A stretch of 5,998 bases of DNA, taken from positions 1 to 5,998 of the forward strand of contig JACQEV010000398.1 of NCBI GenBank assembly GCA_016200385.1. Reading direction: 5' to 3'. Under the pieces are notes generated by a model that worked only from the letters and a program-made list of their open reading frames with translations, was not told the DNA's origin and made no database searches. Positions 1 to 4,721 of this stretch are shown piece after piece. The position numbers and the translations under genes were made by a program. Each line of letters starts with the position of its first letter. Within the stretch, counting starts at the first letter, position 1. Source of the stretch: Candidatus Methylomirabilota bacterium. Lineage in GTDB: Bacteria; Methylomirabilota; Methylomirabilia; Methylomirabilales; Methylomirabilaceae.

Positions 1-285
1 CTACCCTTCGTCTTTTTGCTCGGCGCCTGTGGTGATGGGAATGATCCTGCGGCGCGTGGGAAGCAGATCTATCTAGCCGAATGCATCGCATGCCACAATA
101 GCGACCCGGCGAAGAACGGCCCCGTCGGCCCCGCCATCAAAGGGTCTTCGCGGGAGCTGCTGGAAGCGAGAATCTTGCGGGCAAGCTACCCCCCGGGCTA
201 CACCCCCAAGCGTCCCACCTCGCTCATGCCACCGCAGCCGAAAGTCGCTGCGAAGATCCCCGACCTGGCGGCGTACCTGCGCTGA
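1..285 (+). CDS. small lipoprotein c-type cytochrome, 5'-truncated by the window edge
   Basis: The frame is open from base 1 and ends at TGA 283-285, so the true start lies upstream and 94 residues are visible. The first residues (LPFVFLLGAC) look like the end of a signal peptide with a lipobox: Leu-Gly-Ala before a Cys at 28-30. This implies export and lipid anchoring. A single CxxCH haem c site, CIACH, lies at 82-96. A later SLMPPQP segment supplies a likely Met axial ligand, and the ending PDLAAYLR is a typical class I cytochrome c terminal helix. The mature domain of about 85 residues fits a small mono-haem electron carrier acting outside the cytoplasmic membrane. Its redox partner is not shown. 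The gene converges on the PuuD-like gene with 6 nt between stops, so the two are not co-transcribed. Confidence 0.88.
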   Translation, partial: LPFVFLLGACGDGNDPAARGKQIYLAECIACHNSDPAKNGPVGPAIKGSSRELLEARILRASYPPGYTPKRPTSLMPPQPKVAAKIPDLAAYLR

Positions 286-291
286 TTTGCT

Positions 292-1014
292 TTACGCGCT
301 CATCACCGTTTCAAAGAGCAGGTAGAAGATCGCCGCGAGGATGAATCCCGCCCAAAGAGTGCCCTTGATCGTGGTGAGGGGTTTCTTGGTCGGACCCGAT
401 GTCCCGCAAAGGGCATTCATCTCGACCGCCAGGATGATGGCATCGCAGAGGATCGCCATCGTGACCTTCGGCCCGCGGGTCACGGACCCAAAAAGGGTCA
501 GGTGGCTCGCCGCGCCCATGTAGAAGAGCATCGGGATCGAAAAGAGAACATTGGTCCGAGAGGCGAAGCCCGCCCGTTGGCCGCGCGCAGCGGCATCTGG
601 GATGGCCTGACCGCCCTGCGCCACCTGCGTGGCCGATGCGATCACGACCTTCTGATTCGGCCAGATGACGAACCAGACGTTGGCCCACATGAAGCTCCCG
701 AGAGTCCCTCCGAGGAAGATCGCCCACCCGTAGGACGTGTTGAAGAACCCTCGCACTCCCCCGAGCGCCCCCAGCTTATAGAGGAGGATAAGCCATCCGC
801 TAAAGAAGGTGTACATCGCGCCCCAGCGGAACCACCAGAGGGCGCGGGGCACTAGCTTCTGGATCGCGGCGCTCCGGACCGGTGGATCAGTCTCGGCGAA
901 AAACGGAGTCTGGACGACGTTGAAGTAGTAGAGGATCCCGATCCAGGTGATGCCGGCGAGAAAGTGGATCCACCGCAGGAGAAAAAGCAGCCCATCCGTG
1001 CTCATGAGCGCCAT
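292..1014 (-). CDS. PuuD-like (urate hydroxylase family) multi-pass membrane protein lacking a cytochrome c domain
   Basis: This 240-residue protein is very hydrophobic, with about six membrane segments near residues 8-32, 58-80, 95-118, 155-172, 183-202 and 218-237. Its N-terminal LRWIHFLAGITWIG, a WPNQ element (118-121) and an ASRTNVLFSIPMLF stretch (151-164) resemble the membrane domain of PuuD, known in proteobacteria as a membrane-bound urate hydroxylase with a C-terminal cytochrome c domain. Here the protein ends after the membrane part, with no CxxCH. His17 and His171 are candidate haem or metal ligands. Nothing nearby belongs to purine breakdown, so urate as substrate is doubtful; an unassigned membrane redox role is as likely. 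The ATG at 1012-1014 is chosen because a G-rich run lies 7 nt upstream; Met4 (1003-1005) is an alternative start. Confidence 0.8.
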   Translation of the reverse strand: MALMSTDGLLFLLRWIHFLAGITWIGILYYFNVVQTPFFAETDPPVRSAAIQKLVPRALWWFRWGAMYTFFSGWLILLYKLGALGGVRGFFNTSYGWAIFLGGTLGSFMWANVWFVIWPNQKVVIASATQVAQGGQAIPDAAARGQRAGFASRTNVLFSIPMLFYMGAASHLTLFGSVTRGPKVTMAILCDAIILAVEMNALCGTSGPTKKPLTTIKGTLWAGFILAAIFYLLFETVMSA

Positions 1015-1020
1015 AAATTA

Positions 1021-1028
1021 CCCCCCCC
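1021..1028 (-). promoter_or_regulatory. G8 homopolymer serving as ribosome binding site of the PuuD-like gene
   Basis: The minus strand carries eight consecutive G residues, six bases (1015-1020) before the ATG at 1014. No conventional AGGAGG is present, so this run is the likely anti-Shine-Dalgarno contact. A homopolymer in this position could vary in length. Confidence 0.4.
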
Positions 1029-1048
1029 TTGCGCGCGCAGCAGCCACA

Positions 1049-1057
1049 ATTCTAGCA
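1049..1057 (-). promoter_or_regulatory. possible extended -10 promoter for the PuuD-like gene
   Basis: On the minus strand TGC precedes TAGAAT (hexamer at 1049-1054), an extended -10 matching TATAAT at five of six positions. No good -35 is seen at 16-18 nt. Transcription would start roughly 27 nt before the ATG at 1014. Confidence 0.4.
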
Positions 1058-1209
1058 AGTGCGGGCGGCAGCGCGCATTTGCCCCAAGCTCAAGTGTCTG
1101 TCTGTTGGCCAAGACGCTCAGGGAAGCCCCCTGCATCTGGCCCGTGCGCCTGTCCTGTAGAGACGTTGCCTGACGGATGTGAGCTTTCCGCGCACCGGCT
1201 TATCACCTC

Positions 1210-1231
1210 GCTCGTCCCGAAAAGGTCGAGC
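1210..1231. other. hairpin in the gap between the Fe-S and PuuD-like genes
   Basis: GCTCGTCC (1210-1217) pairs with GGTCGAGC (1224-1231) with one T-T mismatch around a 6-nt loop. It lies about 45 nt past the stop of the ErpA-type gene. No U-run follows, so an intrinsic terminator is not supported. The rest of 1015-1276 shows no gene, repeat or known riboswitch that I can recognise. Confidence 0.3.
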
Positions 1232-1276
1232 CGGGCGTTGCCGAATCCGTAGAAGCTGCAGGGCTGGAGTCGGCCT

Positions 1277-1597
1277 CTACGCCGTGAAGGACGAGCCACA
1301 GCCGCAGCCGCCCTTCGCATTGGGGTTCTTCAGGCTGAAGCCGGCCCCCTGCAGGCCGTCGATGTAGTCGATCTCGGTGCCGGCCAGGTAGAGGTAGCTC
1401 TTCGGGTCGACCAGGACCTTGACGCCGTGGACCTCGAAGACCTGGTCAACCGGCTGGGGCTGATCGAACTCAAGCTCGTAGGAGAGGCCGGAGCAGCCCC
1501 CGCCGACGACGCGGACGCGAAGGCCGTCCTCGGGCTTGGCCTGGGTCTTGAGGAGGTCGGCCAGCTTGGTGGCGGCCGACTCGGTGATGGTGATCAT
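1277..1597 (-). CDS. erpA: iron-sulfur cluster insertion protein, ErpA/IscA (A-type carrier) family
   Basis: The 106-residue protein has the usual length and full signature of A-type Fe-S carriers. It starts MITITESAATKL, has the first conserved cysteine in GGGCSGLSY (Cys35) and ends with the CGCG pair (Cys98, Cys100) followed by SSFTA. These three cysteines bind the cluster that A-type carriers pass to apo-proteins in the cytoplasm. The family includes ErpA, IscA, SufA and HesB-like members. No isc or suf neighbours are present, so the erpA symbol is the best fit for a stand-alone gene but is not certain. The start is fixed by AAGGAGGTC three bases upstream of the ATG, and the gene has its own promoter at 1685-1713. 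It is probably monocistronic. Confidence 0.93.
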   Translation of the reverse strand: MITITESAATKLADLLKTQAKPEDGLRVRVVGGGCSGLSYELEFDQPQPVDQVFEVHGVKVLVDPKSYLYLAGTEIDYIDGLQGAGFSLKNPNAKGGCGCGSSFTA

Positions 1598-1600
1598 TCG

Positions 1601-1609
1601 GACCTCCTT
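1601..1609 (-). promoter_or_regulatory. ribosome binding site of the ErpA-type gene
   Basis: AAGGAGGTC on the minus strand is a near-perfect anti-16S match and lies 3 nt before the ATG at 1595-1597. It decides the start codon. Confidence 0.85.
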
Positions 1610-1651
1610 CTCGAGTGAAGGGCATGAACGTAAGCCCTCTCTGATCTCGAA

Positions 1652-1662
1652 TCACTCAGTGA
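1652..1662. repeat. short palindrome in the ErpA-type leader
   Basis: TCACT and AGTGA arms flank a single base. It lies in the predicted 5' untranslated leader, about 20 nt downstream of the likely transcription start. It could be an operator half-pair or chance. Confidence 0.25.
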
Positions 1663-1684
1663 GACTGAACTGAATTCTCTAGGC

Positions 1685-1713
1685 AGTATAGTCAACCGTG
1701 ACGTGAATGTCAA
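1685..1713 (-). promoter_or_regulatory. strong sigma70-type promoter for the ErpA-type gene
   Basis: A perfect -35 TTGACA (1708-1713) is separated by 17 nt from TATACT (1685-1690), five of six matches to the -10 consensus. Transcription should begin near 1678, giving a leader of about 80 nt. A second TTGAC copy (1691-1695) abuts the -10. The promoter lies in the 143-nt gap downstream of the 186-residue gene, so the Fe-S gene can be transcribed independently of it. Confidence 0.8.
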
Positions 1714-1740
1714 GGTATGCGGCATCCATAAGAGCCCTGA

Positions 1741-2301
1741 TTACTCAGCCAGAGCGCTGATCACCCGCTGGAATTCGGGCCGACGGAGCCGGTCAAGGTC
1801 AGACCGGACATAACCTAGGCCAAACACGCATAGCTCGAACTGTTCGGAGAGCTTCCGGTAAAGCGGCGCAACCTCTTCATAGCCGCCAAAGGCGAACTCT
1901 GCGACGATATGATACGACCGTTTCCCGGTCTTGACATAGTCGATCAAGGCATCCCGGCTCAACAGGACCCGCCTGGTCCGCAGTCGCTGGACCGCTTCCG
2001 GAAAGAGCCCGGCCATGAACAGCGTGTAATCCCCGATATGCTTGTGGACCTCGCGCTCCCGATCAATCGAAGCAGCCCGGTGGAGTAGATCGCCCTCCAG
2101 GAGCAGCTCGGCGACCTCCTCAACGTGCCGGCCGGTGACGCTCCGAATCTTGTAGACGTTGTCGATGTGGGTGAAGTCGGTAAGGAGGTCTGTCAGGTAC
2201 CCGATCACGCCTGGGTCTTCGTAGCCCAGCTTGCCCGCAAGGTTCCGCTCAGTCAAGAGGTGGAAAAGCCGCCGCAAAGGATGATTCGCAGAGATGTTCA
2301 T
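1741..2301 (-). CDS. unrecognised 186-residue helical cytoplasmic protein
   Basis: I do not recognise this family. The protein is soluble, has no signal peptide or membrane segment, and looks almost wholly alpha-helical. It is histidine-rich in its first half: His45 in DFTHIDNVYK, His59, His74, then His86 and His88 in VHKHIGDYTLFMAGLFPE. The regular spacing of His and Glu in this stretch could form a metal site, but that is a guess. It ends with TAA at 1741-1743. The ATG at 2299-2301 is preceded by AAGGGCG and fits the start. Codon use is GC-rich like its neighbours and the frame is unbroken, so it is very likely a real gene. A TATAAT promoter lies about 55 nt upstream. It is transcribed divergently from the MEMO-family gene. 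Confidence 0.85.
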   Translation of the reverse strand: MNISANHPLRRLFHLLTERNLAGKLGYEDPGVIGYLTDLLTDFTHIDNVYKIRSVTGRHVEEVAELLLEGDLLHRAASIDREREVHKHIGDYTLFMAGLFPEAVQRLRTRRVLLSRDALIDYVKTGKRSYHIVAEFAFGGYEEVAPLYRKLSEQFELCVFGLGYVRSDLDRLRRPEFQRVISALAE

Positions 2302-2345
2302 TATTCGCCCTTACCTTCCCCGACCGGCGCTCAGCCAGCCATCGA

Positions 2346-2356
2346 CGCCTGAGGCG
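2346..2356. repeat. perfect 5-bp-arm palindrome beside a promoter -10
   Basis: CGCCT and AGGCG arms flank one base. The element touches the TATAAT at 2357-2362 and covers the predicted transcription start of the 186-residue gene. This is a classic position for a repressor site, but the arms are short. Confidence 0.3.
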
Positions 2357-2386
2357 ATTATACAGCATACCGGGAAGAAGTGGAAA
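2357..2386 (-). promoter_or_regulatory. sigma70-type promoter for the 186-residue gene
   Basis: A perfect -10 TATAAT (2357-2362, minus strand) has TTTCCA (2381-2386; four of six matches to TTGACA) 18 nt upstream. Transcription would start near 2350, giving a leader of about 50 nt. Confidence 0.6.
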
Positions 2387-2402
2387 GTGAGTCCTGCCGA
2401 CC

Positions 2403-2431
2403 TTGACGAAGAGATCGATTTGGCCTAAGGT
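2403..2431 (+). promoter_or_regulatory. weak candidate promoter for the MEMO-family gene
   Basis: TTGACG (2403-2408) is followed after 17 nt by TAAGGT (2426-2431). The -35 is good but the -10 is poor. If used, transcription would begin only a few bases before the GTG at 2441, which conflicts with use of AAGGTGA (2427-2433) as its ribosome binding site. The real promoter may lie further upstream. Confidence 0.25.
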
Positions 2432-2440
2432 GAGCATGCA

Positions 2441-3703
2441 GTGCCCGAATCGACGACTTGGGTGAACGAGACTGGTGAGGATATGGACTGTCCAAAGCTC
2501 AGACCGGTGGAAGCGATGCCCGCTGAGGTCGGGGGCCAACAGGTAGTGTGCCTTCGGGACCCATACCACTTCAGCGATCGGGTCCTGCTCTTGCCTCTTC
2601 CTCTGTTCTATATCGTCAGCCTCTTCGATGGGCGACACTCGGGACTCGACGTTCAGGCGGCATTCGTCCGTCGCTACGGCGAGCTTCTCTTCCGGGAAAG
2701 ACTCGACGAAATCGTCCGGCAACTTGATGAAGCTCACTTCCTCGAAGGAGAGGGCTTCGAAACGTACCGCGCGCAGACCGAAGCTGACTTCGCTCGCTCT
2801 CCCATCCGGCGCGCTGCCCTCGCCGGCAAGGTGTACGATGCGGACCCTGAACGGCTTCGGGCCCAGATTGACACATTCTTCGCCCCGCCGGAGGGGCCGG
2901 GTCCGCCGCAGCCTTGCAACGGCAGGCCACCGATCAAAGGCGCGGTCATCCCCCACATCGACTTCGCGCGCGGAGGCGCTTGCTACGCTTGGGCCTACAA
3001 GGCCCTGCTGGAGTCCTGTGACGCCGACCTGTTCATTGTGCTGGGTACCTCGCACACCGGGACCCGCGGGTTCTTCGCCGTCACGCGCAAAGATTACGAC
3101 ACTCCGTTCGGCGTGATCCCGACTGATACCTCATTCGTGGACCGGTTAATTGGCCGTTGCGGTCCGACCCTCTTGCAGGACGAGCAGGCCCACCGGGCCG
3201 AGCATTCGATCGAATTCCAGGCGACCATGCTTCAAGGACTGCTGGGCCCGAAGCGTGCCCTCCAGATGGTCCCGATCCTCTGCCTCTCTTTTCACGAGTT
3301 GATCGCCGGCGGCGTCTCGCCACGGTCTCATCCGGCGGTTGCGAACTTCCTCGAGGCGCTCCAAGAGGCGATTGCCGCCTCAGGGCGGCGCTGCTGTCTC
3401 ATCGCCAGCGCCGATCTCGCCCACGTTGGCCCTCGGTTCGGGGACCCGGGACCGGTCGATGAGCTCCAACTCAAGGTAGTGGCCCAGAAGGACTTGACGA
3501 TGCTGGAGAAGGTGGCGGAACGAGATGCGGAGGGATTCTTCCACATCGTTCAGGCTGAGGGGGATCGATGGAGAATCTGCGGCCTTTCCTCTATCTATAC
3601 CTTACTCGCTGCCCTCGACGCTCAACAGGGACAACTCCTGAAGTACGGCCAGTGGCCCGATCCAGCGGGCACAGTCACGTTTGCAAGCGTGATTTTTTCG
3701 TAA
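2441..3703 (+). CDS. amrB: AmmeMemoRadiSam system protein B (MEMO family) with an extra N-terminal domain
   Basis: The 420-residue protein has a C-terminal MEMO-like domain (about 165-420). Its landmarks match the family: PHIDFARGG (His172), LGTSHTG (His205), DTPFGVIPTD (220-229), EHSIEFQ (His255), MVPIL, SADLAHVG (Asp325, His328) and a late Cys380 in ICGLSS. In human MEMO1 the equivalent His/Asp/Cys residues line a metal site. Bacterial members belong to the AmmeMemoRadiSam group with an AMMECR1-like protein and a radical SAM enzyme; neither partner is in the window. Residues 1-120, including LRDPYHFSDRVLLLP and a following helical stretch, form an additional domain, possibly a small winged-helix or PqqD-like fold (inferred). 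The GTG start has AAGGTGA 7 nt upstream; ATG at 2483 (Met15), after GGTGAGG, is an alternative. The biochemical reaction is not settled for this family. Confidence 0.85.
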   Translation: MPESTTWVNETGEDMDCPKLRPVEAMPAEVGGQQVVCLRDPYHFSDRVLLLPLPLFYIVSLFDGRHSGLDVQAAFVRRYGELLFRERLDEIVRQLDEAHFLEGEGFETYRAQTEADFARSPIRRAALAGKVYDADPERLRAQIDTFFAPPEGPGPPQPCNGRPPIKGAVIPHIDFARGGACYAWAYKALLESCDADLFIVLGTSHTGTRGFFAVTRKDYDTPFGVIPTDTSFVDRLIGRCGPTLLQDEQAHRAEHSIEFQATMLQGLLGPKRALQMVPILCLSFHELIAGGVSPRSHPAVANFLEALQEAIAASGRRCCLIASADLAHVGPRFGDPGPVDELQLKVVAQKDLTMLEKVAERDAEGFFHIVQAEGDRWRICGLSSIYTLLAALDAQQGQLLKYGQWPDPAGTVTFASVIFS

Positions 3704-3723
3704 ACCGAAGCCATTAGCGATCA

Positions 3724-3765
3724 GCAGTCGGCTTTCAGCAGAGCTGACCGCTGATAGCTGACTGC
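3724..3765. repeat. 16-bp imperfect inverted repeat between convergent genes
   Basis: GCAGTCGGCTTTCAGC (3724-3739) pairs with GCTGATAGCTGACTGC (3750-3765) around a 10-nt loop. All 16 positions align, with one G-T wobble and one T-T mismatch. GCTGA/TCAGC units also recur inside the arms and loop. It begins 20 nt after the MEMO-family stop. It has the look of a dispersed intergenic palindrome of REP type and may act as a transcript end. No U-run follows on either strand, so a standard intrinsic terminator is not shown. Confidence 0.7.
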
Positions 3766-3775
3766 CATTACCTGA

Positions 3776-3791
3776 GCCGACGACCGTCGGC
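3776..3791. terminator. small GC-rich hairpin downstream of the selenoprotein gene
   Basis: GCCGAC (3776-3781) pairs perfectly with GTCGGC (3786-3791) around a GACC loop. It is 16 nt past the selenoprotein stop on the minus strand. No U-run follows it, so it may be only a mRNA-end stabiliser or a weak terminator. Confidence 0.35.
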
Positions 3792-3807
3792 GCCGCAGTT
3801 AGACTTC

Positions 3808-4023
3808 TCAGCTCCCGCCAAAACCGATCGTGACCTTGCCCTTCTCCACAATCACCGGGACCTGACGCGCGCCCTTTGAGAACTCCAACATCCGGTCCAT
3901 CGCCTTCCGGTCCTTCTGGACATTCAGGTACGTGAACGGGACCTTTCTCTTTGCGTACTCCTCACGGGCCGCCGAGGTGTAGGGTCAACTGTCTTTCCCG
4001 TAGATGAGAACCGTCGCCTCCAT
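3808..4023 (-). CDS. glutaredoxin-like selenoprotein, in-frame UGA decoded as selenocysteine
   Basis: Reading from the ATG at 4021-4023 to TGA at 3808-3810 gives 71 residues with one internal UGA at codon 13 (3985-3987). The protein starts MEATVLIYGKDS, then U13-P-Y-T16. In glutaredoxins this motif is C-P-Y-C or C-P-Y-T, so the UGA replaces the nucleophilic cysteine exactly. The rest fits a compact thioredoxin fold: a helix from Ser17, a VPFTYLNV strand, the cis-proline segment QVPVIV (Pro56), and a closing GKVTIGFGGS with the usual Gly-rich turn. There is no cysteine anywhere, so Sec13 would be the only redox residue. GGAGGAGG lies 3 nt before the ATG, and a SECIS-like hairpin follows the UGA. 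Similar glutaredoxin-like (seleno)proteins, some annotated as a Uxx-star family, are known to me from anaerobic and environmental bacteria. A Cys-to-stop pseudogene is the alternative, but the intact frame on both sides argues against it. Confidence 0.88.
3956..3981 (-). promoter_or_regulatory. SECIS-like hairpin following the selenocysteine UGA
   Basis: Starting 3 nt after the UGA, UAC-A-CCUCG (3981-3973) can pair with UGAGG-A-GUA (3964-3956). This gives a 5-bp upper stem with one G-U pair, an A-A internal mismatch and a 3-bp lower stem. The 8-nt apical loop (3972-3965) begins with G, as is usual for bacterial SECIS elements that bind SelB. The loop starts only 12 nt after the UGA, which is short compared with the well-studied E. 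coli fdhF element. Pairing was done by hand. Confidence 0.55.
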
Positions 4024-4026
4024 TCG

Positions 4027-4034
4027 CCTCCTCC
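4027..4034 (-). promoter_or_regulatory. ribosome binding site of the selenoprotein gene
   Basis: GGAGGAGG on the minus strand lies 3 nt before the ATG at 4021-4023. It supports translation of the whole frame from this start, upstream of the UGA codon. Confidence 0.8.
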
Positions 4035-4064
4035 GATCTCTCGATTCTGCCTGATTTCACCCGT

Positions 4065-4409
4065 TCACACCCGCGTCATGGCCCGGTCGGCTTCCGTGCA
4101 TAAGCGCTCATATGCGGTCTTGAGATCGCGCATCTCTGGGTAGAGCGCCTGGATCTTATCGTGAGGAAGGGGGATGGTCCGGCTGAACTCGGTCAGCCGG
4201 TCCCCAACCAGCCCGGCCTGTTTGAGGATCTCCACCTTCTTCCTGGCTATCGGCTGGAGCGTCGCACCCTCCAGGAGGGCGAGCATCCCGTCTTCGTCTT
4301 GCGCCTGGTACAGCTCATCCAATCGCTGCGCCTGGGCCTCGGTCAGGCCGCTCTCCTTCAGGACATAGAGCCCCTTCATCCGATCGATGCGATACCGGAT
4401 ATACAACAT
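4065..4409 (-). CDS. unrecognised 114-residue cytoplasmic protein upstream of the selenoprotein
   Basis: I do not recognise this family. The protein begins MLYIRYRIDRMKGLYVLKES and continues with charged, mainly helical sequence: a helix-rich middle (LTEAQAQRLDELYQAQDEDG), a block ending IARKKVEILKQAGLV, and a C-terminal IPLPHDKIQALYPEMRDLKTAYERL. It has one cysteine near the C-terminus and no signal peptide or membrane segment. The ATG at 4407-4409 is chosen because AAAGGAGG sits 4 nt upstream; a GTG at 4422-4424 would start inside or before that site and is rejected. It ends with TGA at 4065-4067, 41 nt before the selenoprotein ATG on the same strand, so the two probably share a transcript. 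A TAGAAT -10 lies about 40 nt upstream. Confidence 0.82.
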   Translation of the reverse strand: MLYIRYRIDRMKGLYVLKESGLTEAQAQRLDELYQAQDEDGMLALLEGATLQPIARKKVEILKQAGLVGDRLTEFSRTIPLPHDKIQALYPEMRDLKTAYERLCTEADRAMTRV

Positions 4410-4413
4410 GACG

Positions 4414-4421
4414 CCTCCTTT
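4414..4421 (-). promoter_or_regulatory. ribosome binding site fixing the start of the 114-residue gene
   Basis: AAAGGAGG on the minus strand lies 4 nt before the ATG at 4407-4409 and rules out the GTG at 4422-4424 as the start. Confidence 0.8.
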
Positions 4422-4450
4422 CACTCCCGATCCGCTATGTGCGCGAACAG

Positions 4451-4456
4451 ATTCTA
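4451..4456 (-). promoter_or_regulatory. possible -10 element for the 114-residue and selenoprotein genes
   Basis: TAGAAT on the minus strand matches TATAAT at five of six positions and would give a leader of roughly 35 nt. The -35 position, TGGCAT 17 nt upstream, is poor. It lies in the 105-nt gap downstream of the small 67-residue ORF. Confidence 0.4.
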
Positions 4457-4514
4457 CTCGATCCTGGCGCGGGATGCCACCGCCTCAACACAAGAAGCGC
4501 ACACCGAACAAGAC

Positions 4515-4718
4515 CTACTGTGCGGACCTCTTCCATGACTGTCGCAATTCCCGCTCTGCCTCGTACTGCTCCAGCAATGTCGAGAGGGCCTCGGAGAGGG
4601 TCGGGTATTGTCTCATGAAGTACTCGACCTTGAGGAGCTTCTTGGCGGTCCGGCCCACGTGTGTGATCCGCGTCTTGCGTTCAGCAGACGCCGCTCTTCC
4701 CGCTGCTGTTCCTTCCAC
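4515..4718 (-). CDS. small unrecognised 67-residue ORF, third in the HAD-VOC unit
   Basis: The frame runs from GTG at 4716-4718 to TAG at 4515-4517. The product is basic and mainly helical. From about residue 24 it reads like real coding sequence (TAKKLLKVEYFMRQYPTLSE, then a Glu/Leu-rich helix, EALSTLLEQYEAERELRQ) with GC-rich third positions. The first 20 residues are less convincing. The GTG lies 3 nt after the VOC stop codon and has GGAG 9 nt upstream, inside the end of that gene, which suggests translational coupling. The family is not recognised. A later GTG at residue 21 could be the true start. The opposite-strand frames across this stretch look like shadows. Confidence 0.55.
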   Translation of the reverse strand: MEGTAAGRAASAERKTRITHVGRTAKKLLKVEYFMRQYPTLSEALSTLLEQYEAERELRQSWKRSAQ

Positions 4719-4721
4719 AGT

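Noticed and set aside
1015..1276. possible riboswitch or sigma54 promoter upstream of the PuuD-like gene
   Set aside because: I compared it by eye with cobalamin, SAM, TPP and fluoride riboswitch signatures and with the GG-N10-GC sigma54 pattern. None fits in sequence or spacing.
1090..1320. 76-residue minus-strand frame in the gap downstream of the Fe-S gene
   Set aside because: It overlaps the end of the Fe-S gene in another frame, is Arg/Ala/Gly-rich, and has no convincing ribosome binding site or domain.
2249..3055. 268-residue open frame on the minus strand
   Set aside because: It lies antisense to the MEMO-family gene and overlaps the start of the 186-residue gene. Its product is Arg/Pro-rich with no recognisable domain, as expected of a shadow frame in GC-rich DNA.
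3985..3987. the UGA as an ordinary nonsense mutation (pseudogene)
   Set aside because: The codon falls exactly on the catalytic cysteine position. Both flanks are intact and in one frame, the ribosome binding site is strong, and a hairpin follows. A random stop would not be expected to meet all of these, though genome-level proof of Sec machinery is lacking.
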